From assembly GCA_003150615.1 (NCBI GenBank), contig QALN01000012.1:62001-126000 (forward strand): DNA of 64,000 bases. Reading direction: 5' to 3'. Below are positions 27,251 to 34,744 of this stretch, piece by piece. The translations under genes were made by a program, and so were the position numbers. Position 1 is the stretch's first letter. Each line of letters begins with the position of its first letter. Under the pieces are notes generated by a model, which saw only the letters and a list, made by a program, of their open reading frames with translations, ran no database searches and was not told the origin of the DNA. This stretch comes from Flavobacteriales bacterium. Its GTDB lineage: Bacteria > Bacteroidota > Bacteroidia > Flavobacteriales > UBA1820.

Positions 27251-27287
27251 AAAGCCGCAGGCAATTGCCTGCGGCTTTCTTTTTTTA
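27251..27287 (+). terminator. groESL terminator
   Basis: AAAGCCGCAGGCAA and its exact reverse complement, with no unpaired base between (27251-27278; hairpin must open in the middle), followed by CT8. Clear intrinsic terminator. Confidence 0.9.
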
Positions 27288-27485
27288 CTGTTCCTTATAA
27301 TAGAAACTTTCTTTCATCAGTTTCCTGGCCAATGTCCTGGCCTGACGGCCGTTCATGGTTTTTCCGTTTTTGAAGATGTAAATTTTGTCCAGGTTTGATA
27401 GTATTTCGTCTGTGATAGGAGTGGTGTGAGGGTTTATTATCTCTTCGAGCAATATGCCCTCCATTTTGTAAGATATACGTACCAT
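27285..27485 (-). CDS. Small hypothetical protein
   Basis: 66 residues, beginning MVRISYKMEGILLEEIINPHTTPITDEILSNLDKIYIFKNGKTMNGRQARTLARKL; no family is recognised. The frame is open further upstream, but a minus-strand -7 element TATATTTG (27540-27533) places the transcript start near 27525, so the Met at 27483-27485 was chosen; another Met at 27462-27464 is possible. The C-terminal half is basic and helical and could bind nucleic acid, but this is only a guess. Its stop overlaps the U-run of the groESL terminator. Confidence 0.5.
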   Translation of the reverse strand: MVRISYKMEGILLEEIINPHTTPITDEILSNLDKIYIFKNGKTMNGRQARTLARKLMKESFYYKEQ

Positions 27486-27717
27486 AGCGTATGAGGATTT
27501 AGATTGTGGGTATTTTTGAAAAGATTGTATTACAAATATACTTTTGTATGTGTTAATGCTGAAAATAAAATGATATATTTTTGAAAAACTTAACATCCGT
27601 TTTTGCTTTATTTAAGATATAAAGGTCGTAGCGGATGTTTTTAACCGTATTGGTGGTGAAAAAAATGGAGAAATATTTTAGAAATACAATAAAAATGCGT
27701 AAAATTGCAATCCAATT

Positions 27718-27791
27718 CGGGGTGTAGCGCAGCCTGGCAGCGCGCTGCGTTCGGGTCGCAGAGGTCGGAAGTTCGAATCTTCTCACCCCGA
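27718..27791 (+). tRNA. tRNA-Pro (anticodon CGG)
   Basis: Cloverleaf can be drawn by hand: acceptor CGGGGTG with CACCCCG (7 perfect pairs, C1-G72 as is typical for bacterial tRNA-Pro), D-arm GCGC...GCGC, anticodon stem CTGCG/CGCAG with loop TTCGGGT giving CGG at positions 34-36, T-arm with TTCGAAT loop, discriminator A73. The 3' CCA is not encoded (ACGA follows). It reads CCG. A strong terminator starts 5 bases later. Confidence 0.97.
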
Positions 27792-27795
27792 CGAG

Positions 27796-27830
27796 AAAAA
27801 GCCGGCAGAACAACGTTCTGCCGGCTTTTT
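27796..27830 (+). terminator. Terminator of tRNA-Pro (also serves the convergent gene)
   Basis: Perfect 16-bp stem AAAAAGCCGGCAGAAC / GTTCTGCCGGCTTTTT with loop AAC. The A5 and T5 ends make it usable from both directions; the von Willebrand gene ends 29 bp away on the minus strand. Confidence 0.9.
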
Positions 27831-27858
27831 GTTTTGCCGTAAATATTATGTCTTGCGG

Positions 27859-29688
27859 TTATTCCGGCAAAACAGCCGCGGCTGTTTTTACTATGTTTAT
27901 AAACTCGGCGCGTTCCCCGAGCAGGTCATTTCCTTTTGCTTTTTGCGCCGTGGAGATAACATGTCCGAACGACGACTTTCCTTTGTATGCATTGTCCGAA
28001 AGCAACTGGGCGAATTCCACTACGGCTGCGGCGAAACGCACGTCGACGTGTGCTTTTTCAAAAGGCGTGACCGTATTGGCTATGGGTGTTTCTATCTTGC
28101 GGCTCGTGTTCCCTTCGGGAGATTTGTAGCGTATTTTTACAAAGGCGGCTTCGGCCATGTTAGCCGGAACGTCTTTGTTTTTTATTTTCTTGCCGTAGCG
28201 CAACGGGTCCGTACCGCGCAGATACGGGCTTTTCGCTCCTGCTGGAATTATTTCATATACGGCTGTCATTGTTTGTCCCATGCCCAACTCGCCGGCATCG
28301 ACAGTGTCATCGTTGAAGTCGTCCTTGTCGAGCATGCGGCTCTCATAGCCTATAAGACGGTACGCGCCCACGACAGCGGGGTTAAATTCGACCTGTATCT
28401 TCACGTCTTTTGCCAGTGTGAAAGCCGTACCGGCAAAAAGACCGTTCATAAGGCGTTCGGCCTCTTTGGCGGAATCGATATAGGCGTGTGTGCCGTTGCC
28501 TTTTTCGGCCAGCCGTTGCATCATATCGCTGCGGTAGTTGCCAATACCGAAACCAAGTACGGTTATGAATATGTTATCCTTGCGTTTGCCGGCGATGAAA
28601 TCCTCTATCTCTTTCGGCGAAGATGCACCGACATTGAAATCGCCGTCCGACACCATTATCACGCGGTTGTTGCCGCCTTTGATGAAGTGTTTGCCGGCGA
28701 GCGAGTAGGCGGTTTCGAGTCCCTGCTGGCCGGCGGTGTATCCGGATGCCTTTATTTGATCGAGAGTCTGTAATATTTGTTCTTTGTGTTTTCCTGTCGC
28801 TCCGTTCACGAGGATTTTAGAGCCTCCGCCGTATGTCACGACCGATATGCAGTCGTCGTCGCGGAGTTGTTTTACCAGCATTTTGAGCGACGATATGGCC
28901 AGGGGCAACCGGTTTTCCTGGGACATGGAGCCGGAGTTGTCTATCAGAAAAACGAAATTAGAGGCAGGCAGTCCTTCTCGCGCTACTTCTTTGGCTTTCA
29001 GTCCTATCATAAGCAGGCGGTTGCCTTCGTTCCACGGACATTCGGTCATGTGGGATGTAATACGGATTATATCGTCGTCTTTGCCGGGTGCAGGGTGGTC
29101 GTATGTGAAATAATTGACGAACTCCTCTGTTCGTACTGCATCCTTGGGAACAACTTTACGTCCTGAGAGTATCATCCTGCGCACGTTGGTGTATGACTCC
29201 TGATCGACATCGAGCGAAAAGGTGGACAGCGGTTCGCGTGATGTGCTTATGAATTTGTTGGGTTCGAACGTGGAGTACGTCTCGCGGTCCATGTCGTTGT
29301 ACGACGGTCGCGGATAGCAGCCCATTGGCATTGTTGTACCGTAACTTACTACTACTACGTCTTGCAGTATTGCGTTGTCCTGGTCTAAGTAAATGTCGAG
29401 CTTTCTGCTCCTGTCTTTTTCGGAGATTTTCACGACTTTCGTTTTGTATCCGACGAAAGATATCTCGATTATCGTGCCGGCTTTGACACTGTCCAGACGG
29501 AAGCGGCCGTCGTAATCGGTATTGGCCACTGCTTTTTTGTTCTTGGAGAGTACTATTCTCGCGCCGGGTATGGTTTCTTTCGTTTCTTTGTCGAAAACGG
29601 TGCCGCTTACGGAAAATGATGGACCGTTTTGTGCGTACAGGCAGGCGCTGAAGGCTGCGACGATGGTCATGAGCAGAAGTCTTTTCAT
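27859..29688 (-). CDS. von Willebrand factor A protein with CarboxypepD_reg domain (YfbK-like)
   Basis: Exported protein of 609 residues. Signal peptide MKRLLLMTIVAAFSACLYAQ, then a CarboxypepD_reg-like beta-sandwich (about 25-110; VSGTVFDKETKETIPGARIVLSKNKKAVANTDYDGRF). Next is the N-terminal vWA-associated segment TFSLDVDQESYTNVRRMI, typical of YfbK-like proteins. The vWA domain (about 230-400) has the MIDAS motif FLIDNSGSMSQENR and DGDFNVG. A C-terminal DUF3520-like region follows, ending VVEFAQLLSDNAYKGKSSF. The role is likely in protein-protein contact at the cell envelope, function unknown. Promoter TTG-N19-TATCTTAG at 29765-29736. Confidence 0.9.
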   Translation of the reverse strand: MKRLLLMTIVAAFSACLYAQNGPSFSVSGTVFDKETKETIPGARIVLSKNKKAVANTDYDGRFRLDSVKAGTIIEISFVGYKTKVVKISEKDRSRKLDIYLDQDNAILQDVVVVSYGTTMPMGCYPRPSYNDMDRETYSTFEPNKFISTSREPLSTFSLDVDQESYTNVRRMILSGRKVVPKDAVRTEEFVNYFTYDHPAPGKDDDIIRITSHMTECPWNEGNRLLMIGLKAKEVAREGLPASNFVFLIDNSGSMSQENRLPLAISSLKMLVKQLRDDDCISVVTYGGGSKILVNGATGKHKEQILQTLDQIKASGYTAGQQGLETAYSLAGKHFIKGGNNRVIMVSDGDFNVGASSPKEIEDFIAGKRKDNIFITVLGFGIGNYRSDMMQRLAEKGNGTHAYIDSAKEAERLMNGLFAGTAFTLAKDVKIQVEFNPAVVGAYRLIGYESRMLDKDDFNDDTVDAGELGMGQTMTAVYEIIPAGAKSPYLRGTDPLRYGKKIKNKDVPANMAEAAFVKIRYKSPEGNTSRKIETPIANTVTPFEKAHVDVRFAAAVVEFAQLLSDNAYKGKSSFGHVISTAQKAKGNDLLGERAEFINIVKTAAAVLPE

Positions 29689-29735
29689 AATGCGGTTATT
29701 TGTGTTACGGGTTGATGTTTCTTATAGTCTTGCAC

Positions 29736-29765
29736 CTAAGATACATACAAATCCCGTGCCTGCAA
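29736..29765 (-). promoter_or_regulatory. Promoter of the von Willebrand A gene
   Basis: Minus strand: TTG (29765-29763), 19 bases, TATCTTAG (29743-29736), one mismatch to TAnnTTTG. Start expected near 29729, about 40 bases before the ATG. Confidence 0.6.
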
Positions 29766-29808
29766 ATGTGTTTGCGGCTGCAAGATGGTTAAAAAAAGTT
29801 TGTAAGGA

Positions 29809-31044
29809 TTATTCGTACTTGAGCGTTTCGGCCGGTTTGATGCGCGATATGAAGTAAGAGGGCACTATAAGCATGGTCATATTGATAAAAGCGGCCCCTG
29901 CGTTAAGCGCCAGTATTACCCACACATCGAGGTAAACAGGTACGGTATCTACGCTGTATGTGCTGCTGTCCAGGGTTACGAAGCCGGTGTATTTTTGGGC
30001 AAAAAGCAATGCCAGGGCGATGAGGTTGCCCCAGAGTAGCCCCCGGAGGATTATGTAAAAAGCGTTCCACAGGAATACTTTGCGTACAAGATGGTTGGAT
30101 GCTCCCAAAGATTTTAGAAGACCTATGAGCGATGTTTTTTCCAGTATAAGTATAAGAAGCACGGTTATCATGTTTACTCCGCATACGATGATCATTATAC
30201 CCAGAATGACCGCTATGTTGACGTCGAACATGGCCACCCAGTCCAGAAGAGCGGCATGTGTGGAGGCGATTGACGAAATGCCCAGTTCCCATCCGGTTTC
30301 GAGATATATCTTGCGTGTGGCTTCGGGAAGCTGCGAGGTGTTTTCCAATATGACTTCGAATCCTCCTGCCATGTCCGGTGTCCATTGGTTTATGTTCTGC
30401 AACATGTCCAGCGAGCCTATGGCGTAGTTGTCGTCGAAATCCGGGATGCCGGTCTTAAACGTGGCCGCTATTGTGAAATACCGCATTATTGGCTTGCCGG
30501 AATCGCGGACGAAGTACATTTTTACCCTGTCCCCGATATCGGCTTTCAACGCATCGGCTGTTTTTTGTGAAACGATTATGCTGTCACCTGCATCTTCGTG
30601 TATGCCGAAACCGGGTATGCTGCCGGATTTTATGAAACTGCGGAAGTTGTCCCATAGGTAGTCCGACGATACGCCTTTGAGTACGACTCCTTCAAATTCG
30701 TCATCCGTTTTCAGCAGAATGCCTGGACGCGTGGCGAATACCTGTATGTGTTTTACTTGGGGGACGGATGTGAACTGCGGATAAAAATCCTGTGCGATAG
30801 ATATAGGCGCCGAACTGTACGATTCATTCGTGTCCATCGCCATTATTTGCACGTGTCCTGAGAAGGCCGCAACATTTGACTGTATGGTTTTCTGAAGGCC
30901 CAGTCCGGTGGATACCGCCACGAGCATTACGACCATGCCCAAAGCTACGGCCCCTACCGCTATTTTGAGAATAGGGGAGGAAATATGTCGGCCATATCCA
31001 CCTTTTTTGTATATTCGCCTAGATATGAAATATCCTAAGTTCAA
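29809..31044 (-). CDS. ABC transporter permease, FtsX/LolC-like (TTG start)
   Basis: Inner-membrane permease of the MacB/FtsX/LolCE superfamily, 411 residues. One N-terminal membrane helix (about 25-48; LKIAVGAVALGMVVMLVAVSTG), a large periplasmic domain (about 50-265) and three helices at the C-terminus (about 270-400), as in lipoprotein-release proteins. The N-terminus NLGYFISRRIYKKGGYGRHISSPILKIAVGAVALGM matches the family, so the TTG at 31042-31044 is the start; no ATG is available. An ATPase partner is not in the window. The start codon is only 18 bp from that of the divergent NamZ-like gene, so the promoters must overlap the coding regions. Confidence 0.88.
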   Translation of the reverse strand: MNLGYFISRRIYKKGGYGRHISSPILKIAVGAVALGMVVMLVAVSTGLGLQKTIQSNVAAFSGHVQIMAMDTNESYSSAPISIAQDFYPQFTSVPQVKHIQVFATRPGILLKTDDEFEGVVLKGVSSDYLWDNFRSFIKSGSIPGFGIHEDAGDSIIVSQKTADALKADIGDRVKMYFVRDSGKPIMRYFTIAATFKTGIPDFDDNYAIGSLDMLQNINQWTPDMAGGFEVILENTSQLPEATRKIYLETGWELGISSIASTHAALLDWVAMFDVNIAVILGIMIIVCGVNMITVLLILILEKTSLIGLLKSLGASNHLVRKVFLWNAFYIILRGLLWGNLIALALLFAQKYTGFVTLDSSTYSVDTVPVYLDVWVILALNAGAAFINMTMLIVPSYFISRIKPAETLKYE

Positions 31045-31062
31045 TAGTCTAACTTCTTTATT

Positions 31063-32256
31063 ATGATGAATTACAAATTTACCATTAAATTGTTATGCGC
31101 CGTAGTTTTGAGCATATTTTGTTTTTCTGCGGCCGATGCCAAGCCTAAAACGAAAGCCAAAATAGAGCCGGGTGCAGCGCAGTTCGATATGTACCTGCCG
31201 CTTCTCAAGGGAAAACGTGTCGCTTTTATGGGAAACCAGACTTCTGAAGTCAATGGCGTACATGTGGTGGACCTGCTTATGGAAAAGGGTGTCAATATAG
31301 TGAAAGCCTTCGCTCCGGAGCACGGTTTCCGCAATATGGCCGATGCGGGTGAAAAGATTAACGACCAGATAGATGAAAAAACAGGTATTTCTATCGTTTC
31401 GCTGTACGGCAGGGTCAATAAACCGACGCCTGAAATGCTAAAGGATGTCGATGTGATGGTATTCGACATACAGGACGTGGGAGCGCGTTTTTATACTTAT
31501 ATATATTCCATGCAGAGACTTATGGAGGCTGGAGCCGAAAACGGCGTGCCTGTTATCGTGCTCGACCGTCCGAATCCTCTGGGATATTACATAGACGGCC
31601 CTGTGTTGGAAGATACGTGTACTTCTGGAATAGGCCGTAACCCGATACCTATCGTTTACGGTATGACTGAGGGCGAACTTGCCCTGATGATGAACGGTGA
31701 AGGCTGGCTCAAGGACGGCGTCAAATGCGATCTTACCGTTATACCGTGCAAGAATTACGACCACTCTATGCGTTACAGCCTGCCTATACTGCCTTCCCCC
31801 AACCTTCCGACCGACCGTTCGGTAAACCTGTTCCCCAGCGTATGCTTTTTCGAAGGCACTCCTTTGTCCGAAGGGCGCGGCACCAAGTGGCCTTTCGAGG
31901 TTTTCGGTTCTCCTCTGATAGATTCTACGGCTACCGACTTTACATTTACTCCCGAACCTACATTCGGCGACAAACGCCCGAAACAGAACGGAAAACTGTG
32001 CTACGGGCGCGACCTGCGCAACGAGCCGGAACAGAAAGAGATAAACCTCGAATATATCATTTGGGCGTACAACAACTACACGGACAAGGAAAAGTTCTTC
32101 AACCATAGAGGCTTTTCCCTTCGCGCGGGCAACTATGACCTGGAGGAACAGATAAAAGCTGGCATGAGCCCTAAGGACATAAAGAAAACATGGCAGGACG
32201 GCCTGGACGACTTTAAGAAAAAACGTAAAAAATACCTTATTTACAAGGATTTTTAG
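31063..32256 (+). CDS. DUF1343 protein, NamZ-like exo-beta-N-acetylmuramidase, copy 1
   Basis: Secreted peptidoglycan-recycling enzyme by family: NamZ removes non-reducing-end N-acetylmuramic acid from muropeptide sugars. 397 residues. Signal peptide: KFTIKLLCAVVLSIFCFSAADA. Family motifs: LKGKRVAFMGNQTS, AFAPEHGFRNMADAGEKI, DIQDVGARFYTYIYSM, LDRPNPLG, YGMTEGELALMMNGEGWL, LPSPNLPTDRSVNLFPSVCFFEGT and SEGRGTKWPFEVFGSPLI. The start may be the second ATG (31066), one codon later. First of three tandem paralogues (gaps of 29 and 55 bp). Divergent from the permease. Confidence 0.92.
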   Translation: MMNYKFTIKLLCAVVLSIFCFSAADAKPKTKAKIEPGAAQFDMYLPLLKGKRVAFMGNQTSEVNGVHVVDLLMEKGVNIVKAFAPEHGFRNMADAGEKINDQIDEKTGISIVSLYGRVNKPTPEMLKDVDVMVFDIQDVGARFYTYIYSMQRLMEAGAENGVPVIVLDRPNPLGYYIDGPVLEDTCTSGIGRNPIPIVYGMTEGELALMMNGEGWLKDGVKCDLTVIPCKNYDHSMRYSLPILPSPNLPTDRSVNLFPSVCFFEGTPLSEGRGTKWPFEVFGSPLIDSTATDFTFTPEPTFGDKRPKQNGKLCYGRDLRNEPEQKEINLEYIIWAYNNYTDKEKFFNHRGFSLRAGNYDLEEQIKAGMSPKDIKKTWQDGLDDFKKKRKKYLIYKDF

Positions 32257-32285
32257 ACATATATCCGACGTTTTTTTACAGACAG

Positions 32286-33449
32286 ATGAAGATTATAATT
32301 ATGATACTGTCGTTTTGTTTCCCGTGTTTTGTTCACGGACAAAACGACAGTATCGTTTATCCGGCAGAACGTGCCGAGGCGTGGCAACCGGTCCTTAAAG
32401 GTAAGAAGATTGCCTATTGCGGCATAGCGTCGTCCGTGACAGGGCAAGGCCATTCGCTCGATTTGCTTATCGACGGTGGCGCGGATATCGTGAAAATATT
32501 CACTCCGGAACACGGTTTTTCCGGTACTGCGGATGCAGGTGAGAGAATTTCCGACTCGGTGGATGAAAAGACCGGTGTGCCGGTCGTATCGCTTTACGGA
32601 AAGGTTAAAAAACCTACGCGCGAACATCTTGAAGGGGTGGACGCTATAGTTTTCGATATGCCGGAAATGGGTTGCCGTTTCAATACGAAACTGATAACGA
32701 TGCAGTGGATGATGGAGGCGGCGGCCGAATATGATGTCGAGTTTGTCATTTTCGACCGTCCTAATCCCAACGGGCATTACGTGGACGGCAATATACTCGA
32801 TACGGCATACCGCAGTGGAGTTGGGCAGCAGCCCGTTCCGGTGGTACACGGGATGACGGCAGGCGAGTATGCGCTGATGCTCAACGGACAGGGGTGGCTG
32901 AGTGGCGGAGTCAAGTGCCGCCTTACGGTAATACCGTGTTTGGGATATTCCCATGCTTACAGATACTTTTTACCTATGTTCGCAACGCCCAACCTGCGTA
33001 CGGACAAAGCTATAAACCTGTATCCGAGCATGTGTTTCTTCGAGGGGACCGAACTGTCGGAAGGCCGCGGTACGGAAAAACCTTTCGAGGTTTTCGGCTC
33101 GCCGTACCTGCCTGAGACGGGTTTCACGTTCGTTCCCAAACCTATGCCCGGAGCTAAAAGTTCGAAACATTACGGCAAACTTTGCAACGGAGTGGACTTG
33201 TCTGATGCGGAGGATTTATCGGCAGTGGATCTCAAGTGGCTCGTATGGGCTTATGAGAATTACCCGACGGAGCGGAAGAAGGATTTTTTTATTCCTTTCT
33301 TCGACCTTCTGGCCGGAGGACCGCAGCTAAGGCGGCAGATAGAAAGCGGAATGAGCGCGGAGGAAATAAGTCTATCGTGGCGTGAAGGAGTGGAAAAGTT
33401 TAAAAAAATACGCGCTAAATATTTGCTCTACGAAGATTTTAGGCAATAG
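32286..33449 (+). CDS. DUF1343 protein, NamZ-like, copy 2 (divergent motif)
   Basis: 387 residues with signal peptide MKIIIMILSFCFPCFVHGQ. It keeps FTPEHGFSGTADAGERISDSV, FDRPNPNGHYVDGNIL, HGMTAGEYALMLNGQGWL and SEGRGTEKPFEVFGSPYL. However, the strongly conserved DIQDVG-x-RFYTY segment is changed to DMPEMGCRFNTKLITM, so two acidic/aromatic positions differ from copies 1 and 3. Substrate specificity may therefore differ, or this copy may be less active. The frame is complete. It lies 29 bp after copy 1. Confidence 0.88.
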   Translation: MKIIIMILSFCFPCFVHGQNDSIVYPAERAEAWQPVLKGKKIAYCGIASSVTGQGHSLDLLIDGGADIVKIFTPEHGFSGTADAGERISDSVDEKTGVPVVSLYGKVKKPTREHLEGVDAIVFDMPEMGCRFNTKLITMQWMMEAAAEYDVEFVIFDRPNPNGHYVDGNILDTAYRSGVGQQPVPVVHGMTAGEYALMLNGQGWLSGGVKCRLTVIPCLGYSHAYRYFLPMFATPNLRTDKAINLYPSMCFFEGTELSEGRGTEKPFEVFGSPYLPETGFTFVPKPMPGAKSSKHYGKLCNGVDLSDAEDLSAVDLKWLVWAYENYPTERKKDFFIPFFDLLAGGPQLRRQIESGMSAEEISLSWREGVEKFKKIRAKYLLYEDFRQ

Positions 33450-33504
33450 ACGTGTCGTTTTAGCAAATGCTTAAGAAAATAAACAATTTATAAAAATACA
33501 GCTT

Positions 33505-34674
33505 ATGAACATTAAAAACATTTTAAAAACTATCTGCTTGTCGGCTCTGTTGTCGGGAAGTATAGCGGTATCGGCCCAAAAGGCAGCAAAGCCGATAGTC
33601 ACGGGTGCGGATCAGACGGCCGTTTACCTGAAAATGCTCAAAGGTAAAAAAGTCGGGTTTGTAGGCAATCAGACTTCGGTTATGAGCGATGAGAAAAATA
33701 CGCACGTAGTGGATTATCTCGTTTCGAAAGGAGTAAACCTGGTCAAGGTATTCGCTCCGGAACACGGTTTCCGCGATATGGCGGCCGCCGGGGCTAAGAT
33801 TTCGGACGGAGTGGACCCGGTGACGGGCGTGCCGGTGGTGTCTCTCTACGGTAAGAACTACAAGCCGTCGAAAGAAATGCTCGAAGATCTCGACGTGATC
33901 GTTTACGATATACAGGATGTGGGATGCCGTTTCTATACTTACATTTCGACAATGGCTTATGTAATGGAGGCTGCGGCAGAGAACGGCAAGAAAGTGATAA
34001 TACTCGACCGTCCTAATCCCAACGGGCAGTACATCGACGGCAATATACTGGATACGGCGTACAGGTCGTTCGTGGGTATGCATCCCGTGCCTATCGTTTA
34101 CGGGATGACGGCAGGCGAGTATGCCAAGATGGTAAACGGCGAAGGCTGGCTCAAAAACGGCGTCAAATGCGATCTTACTGTCGTTCCGTGCAAAAACTAC
34201 GACCATTCGATGAAGTACGATTTGCCTGTGGCTCCCTCGCCTAACCTGGCCAATGCGCATGCCGTAGCTTTCTATCCAAGCATATGCTATTTCGAAGGCA
34301 CTCCGGTGTCCGAGGGTCGCGGTACGGAAGCGCCTTTCGAGATGTTCGGTTCCCCGTACTTGCCGGAAACCGGATTTACGTTTACTCCTAATTCGAGTAA
34401 GAACAAAGGCGTGTTATGCAACGGCGTGGATCTGCGGGATGTGCCGGCTCCCGAATTCGTGGATCTGAAGTACGTTATCTGGGCTTATGACAATTATGAG
34501 GATAAGGGTAAATTTTTCCTCAACGGAGGAGGTTTCTTCGACAAACTGTGCGGAGGCGATACTATCCGCAAGCAGATAATTGCCGGAATGTCGGCCGAGG
34601 ATATCCGAGCCACATGGAAAGACGGACTGGACAACTTCAAGAAGATACGCGCAAAATATCTTATTTATAAGTGA
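33505..34674 (+). CDS. DUF1343 protein, NamZ-like, copy 3
   Basis: 389 residues with signal peptide (MNIKNILKTICLSALLSGSIAVSAQ). Motifs as in copy 1: VGFVGNQTSVMSDEK, VFAPEHGFRDMAAAGAKI, DIQDVGCRFYTYISTM, LDRPNPNGQYIDGNIL, YGMTAGEYAKMVNGEGWL, APSPNLANAHAVAFYPSICYF and SEGRGTEAPFEMFGSPYL. It shares more local sequence with copy 1 in the QDVG region and with copy 2 in the GNILDTAYRS region, consistent with successive duplication plus exchange. It is followed by the longest perfect hairpin in the window (34676-34741). Confidence 0.92.
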   Translation: MNIKNILKTICLSALLSGSIAVSAQKAAKPIVTGADQTAVYLKMLKGKKVGFVGNQTSVMSDEKNTHVVDYLVSKGVNLVKVFAPEHGFRDMAAAGAKISDGVDPVTGVPVVSLYGKNYKPSKEMLEDLDVIVYDIQDVGCRFYTYISTMAYVMEAAAENGKKVIILDRPNPNGQYIDGNILDTAYRSFVGMHPVPIVYGMTAGEYAKMVNGEGWLKNGVKCDLTVVPCKNYDHSMKYDLPVAPSPNLANAHAVAFYPSICYFEGTPVSEGRGTEAPFEMFGSPYLPETGFTFTPNSSKNKGVLCNGVDLRDVPAPEFVDLKYVIWAYDNYEDKGKFFLNGGGFFDKLCGGDTIRKQIIAGMSAEDIRATWKDGLDNFKKIRAKYLIYK

Positions 34675-34675
34675 T

Positions 34676-34741
34676 ATCTTTTAATCATATAAAAAGGCCG
34701 CGCCCGGAAACGGGCGCGGCCTTTTTATATGATTAAAAGAT
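34676..34741. terminator. Very long bidirectional terminator (31-bp perfect stem, GAAA loop)
   Basis: 34676-34706 pairs with 34711-34741 without a mismatch; the loop GAAA is a GNRA tetraloop. GC core AAAAAGGCCGCGCCCG inside an AT-rich outer stem. It separates convergent genes. The stem is far longer than most intrinsic terminators need. Confidence 0.88.
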
Positions 34742-34744
34742 TGA

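Noticed and set aside
27829..28773. Long open frame (314 codons) opposite to the von Willebrand A gene
   Set aside because: It is a shadow of the strongly supported minus-strand gene; rich in Tyr, Arg and Cys as antisense frames are here.
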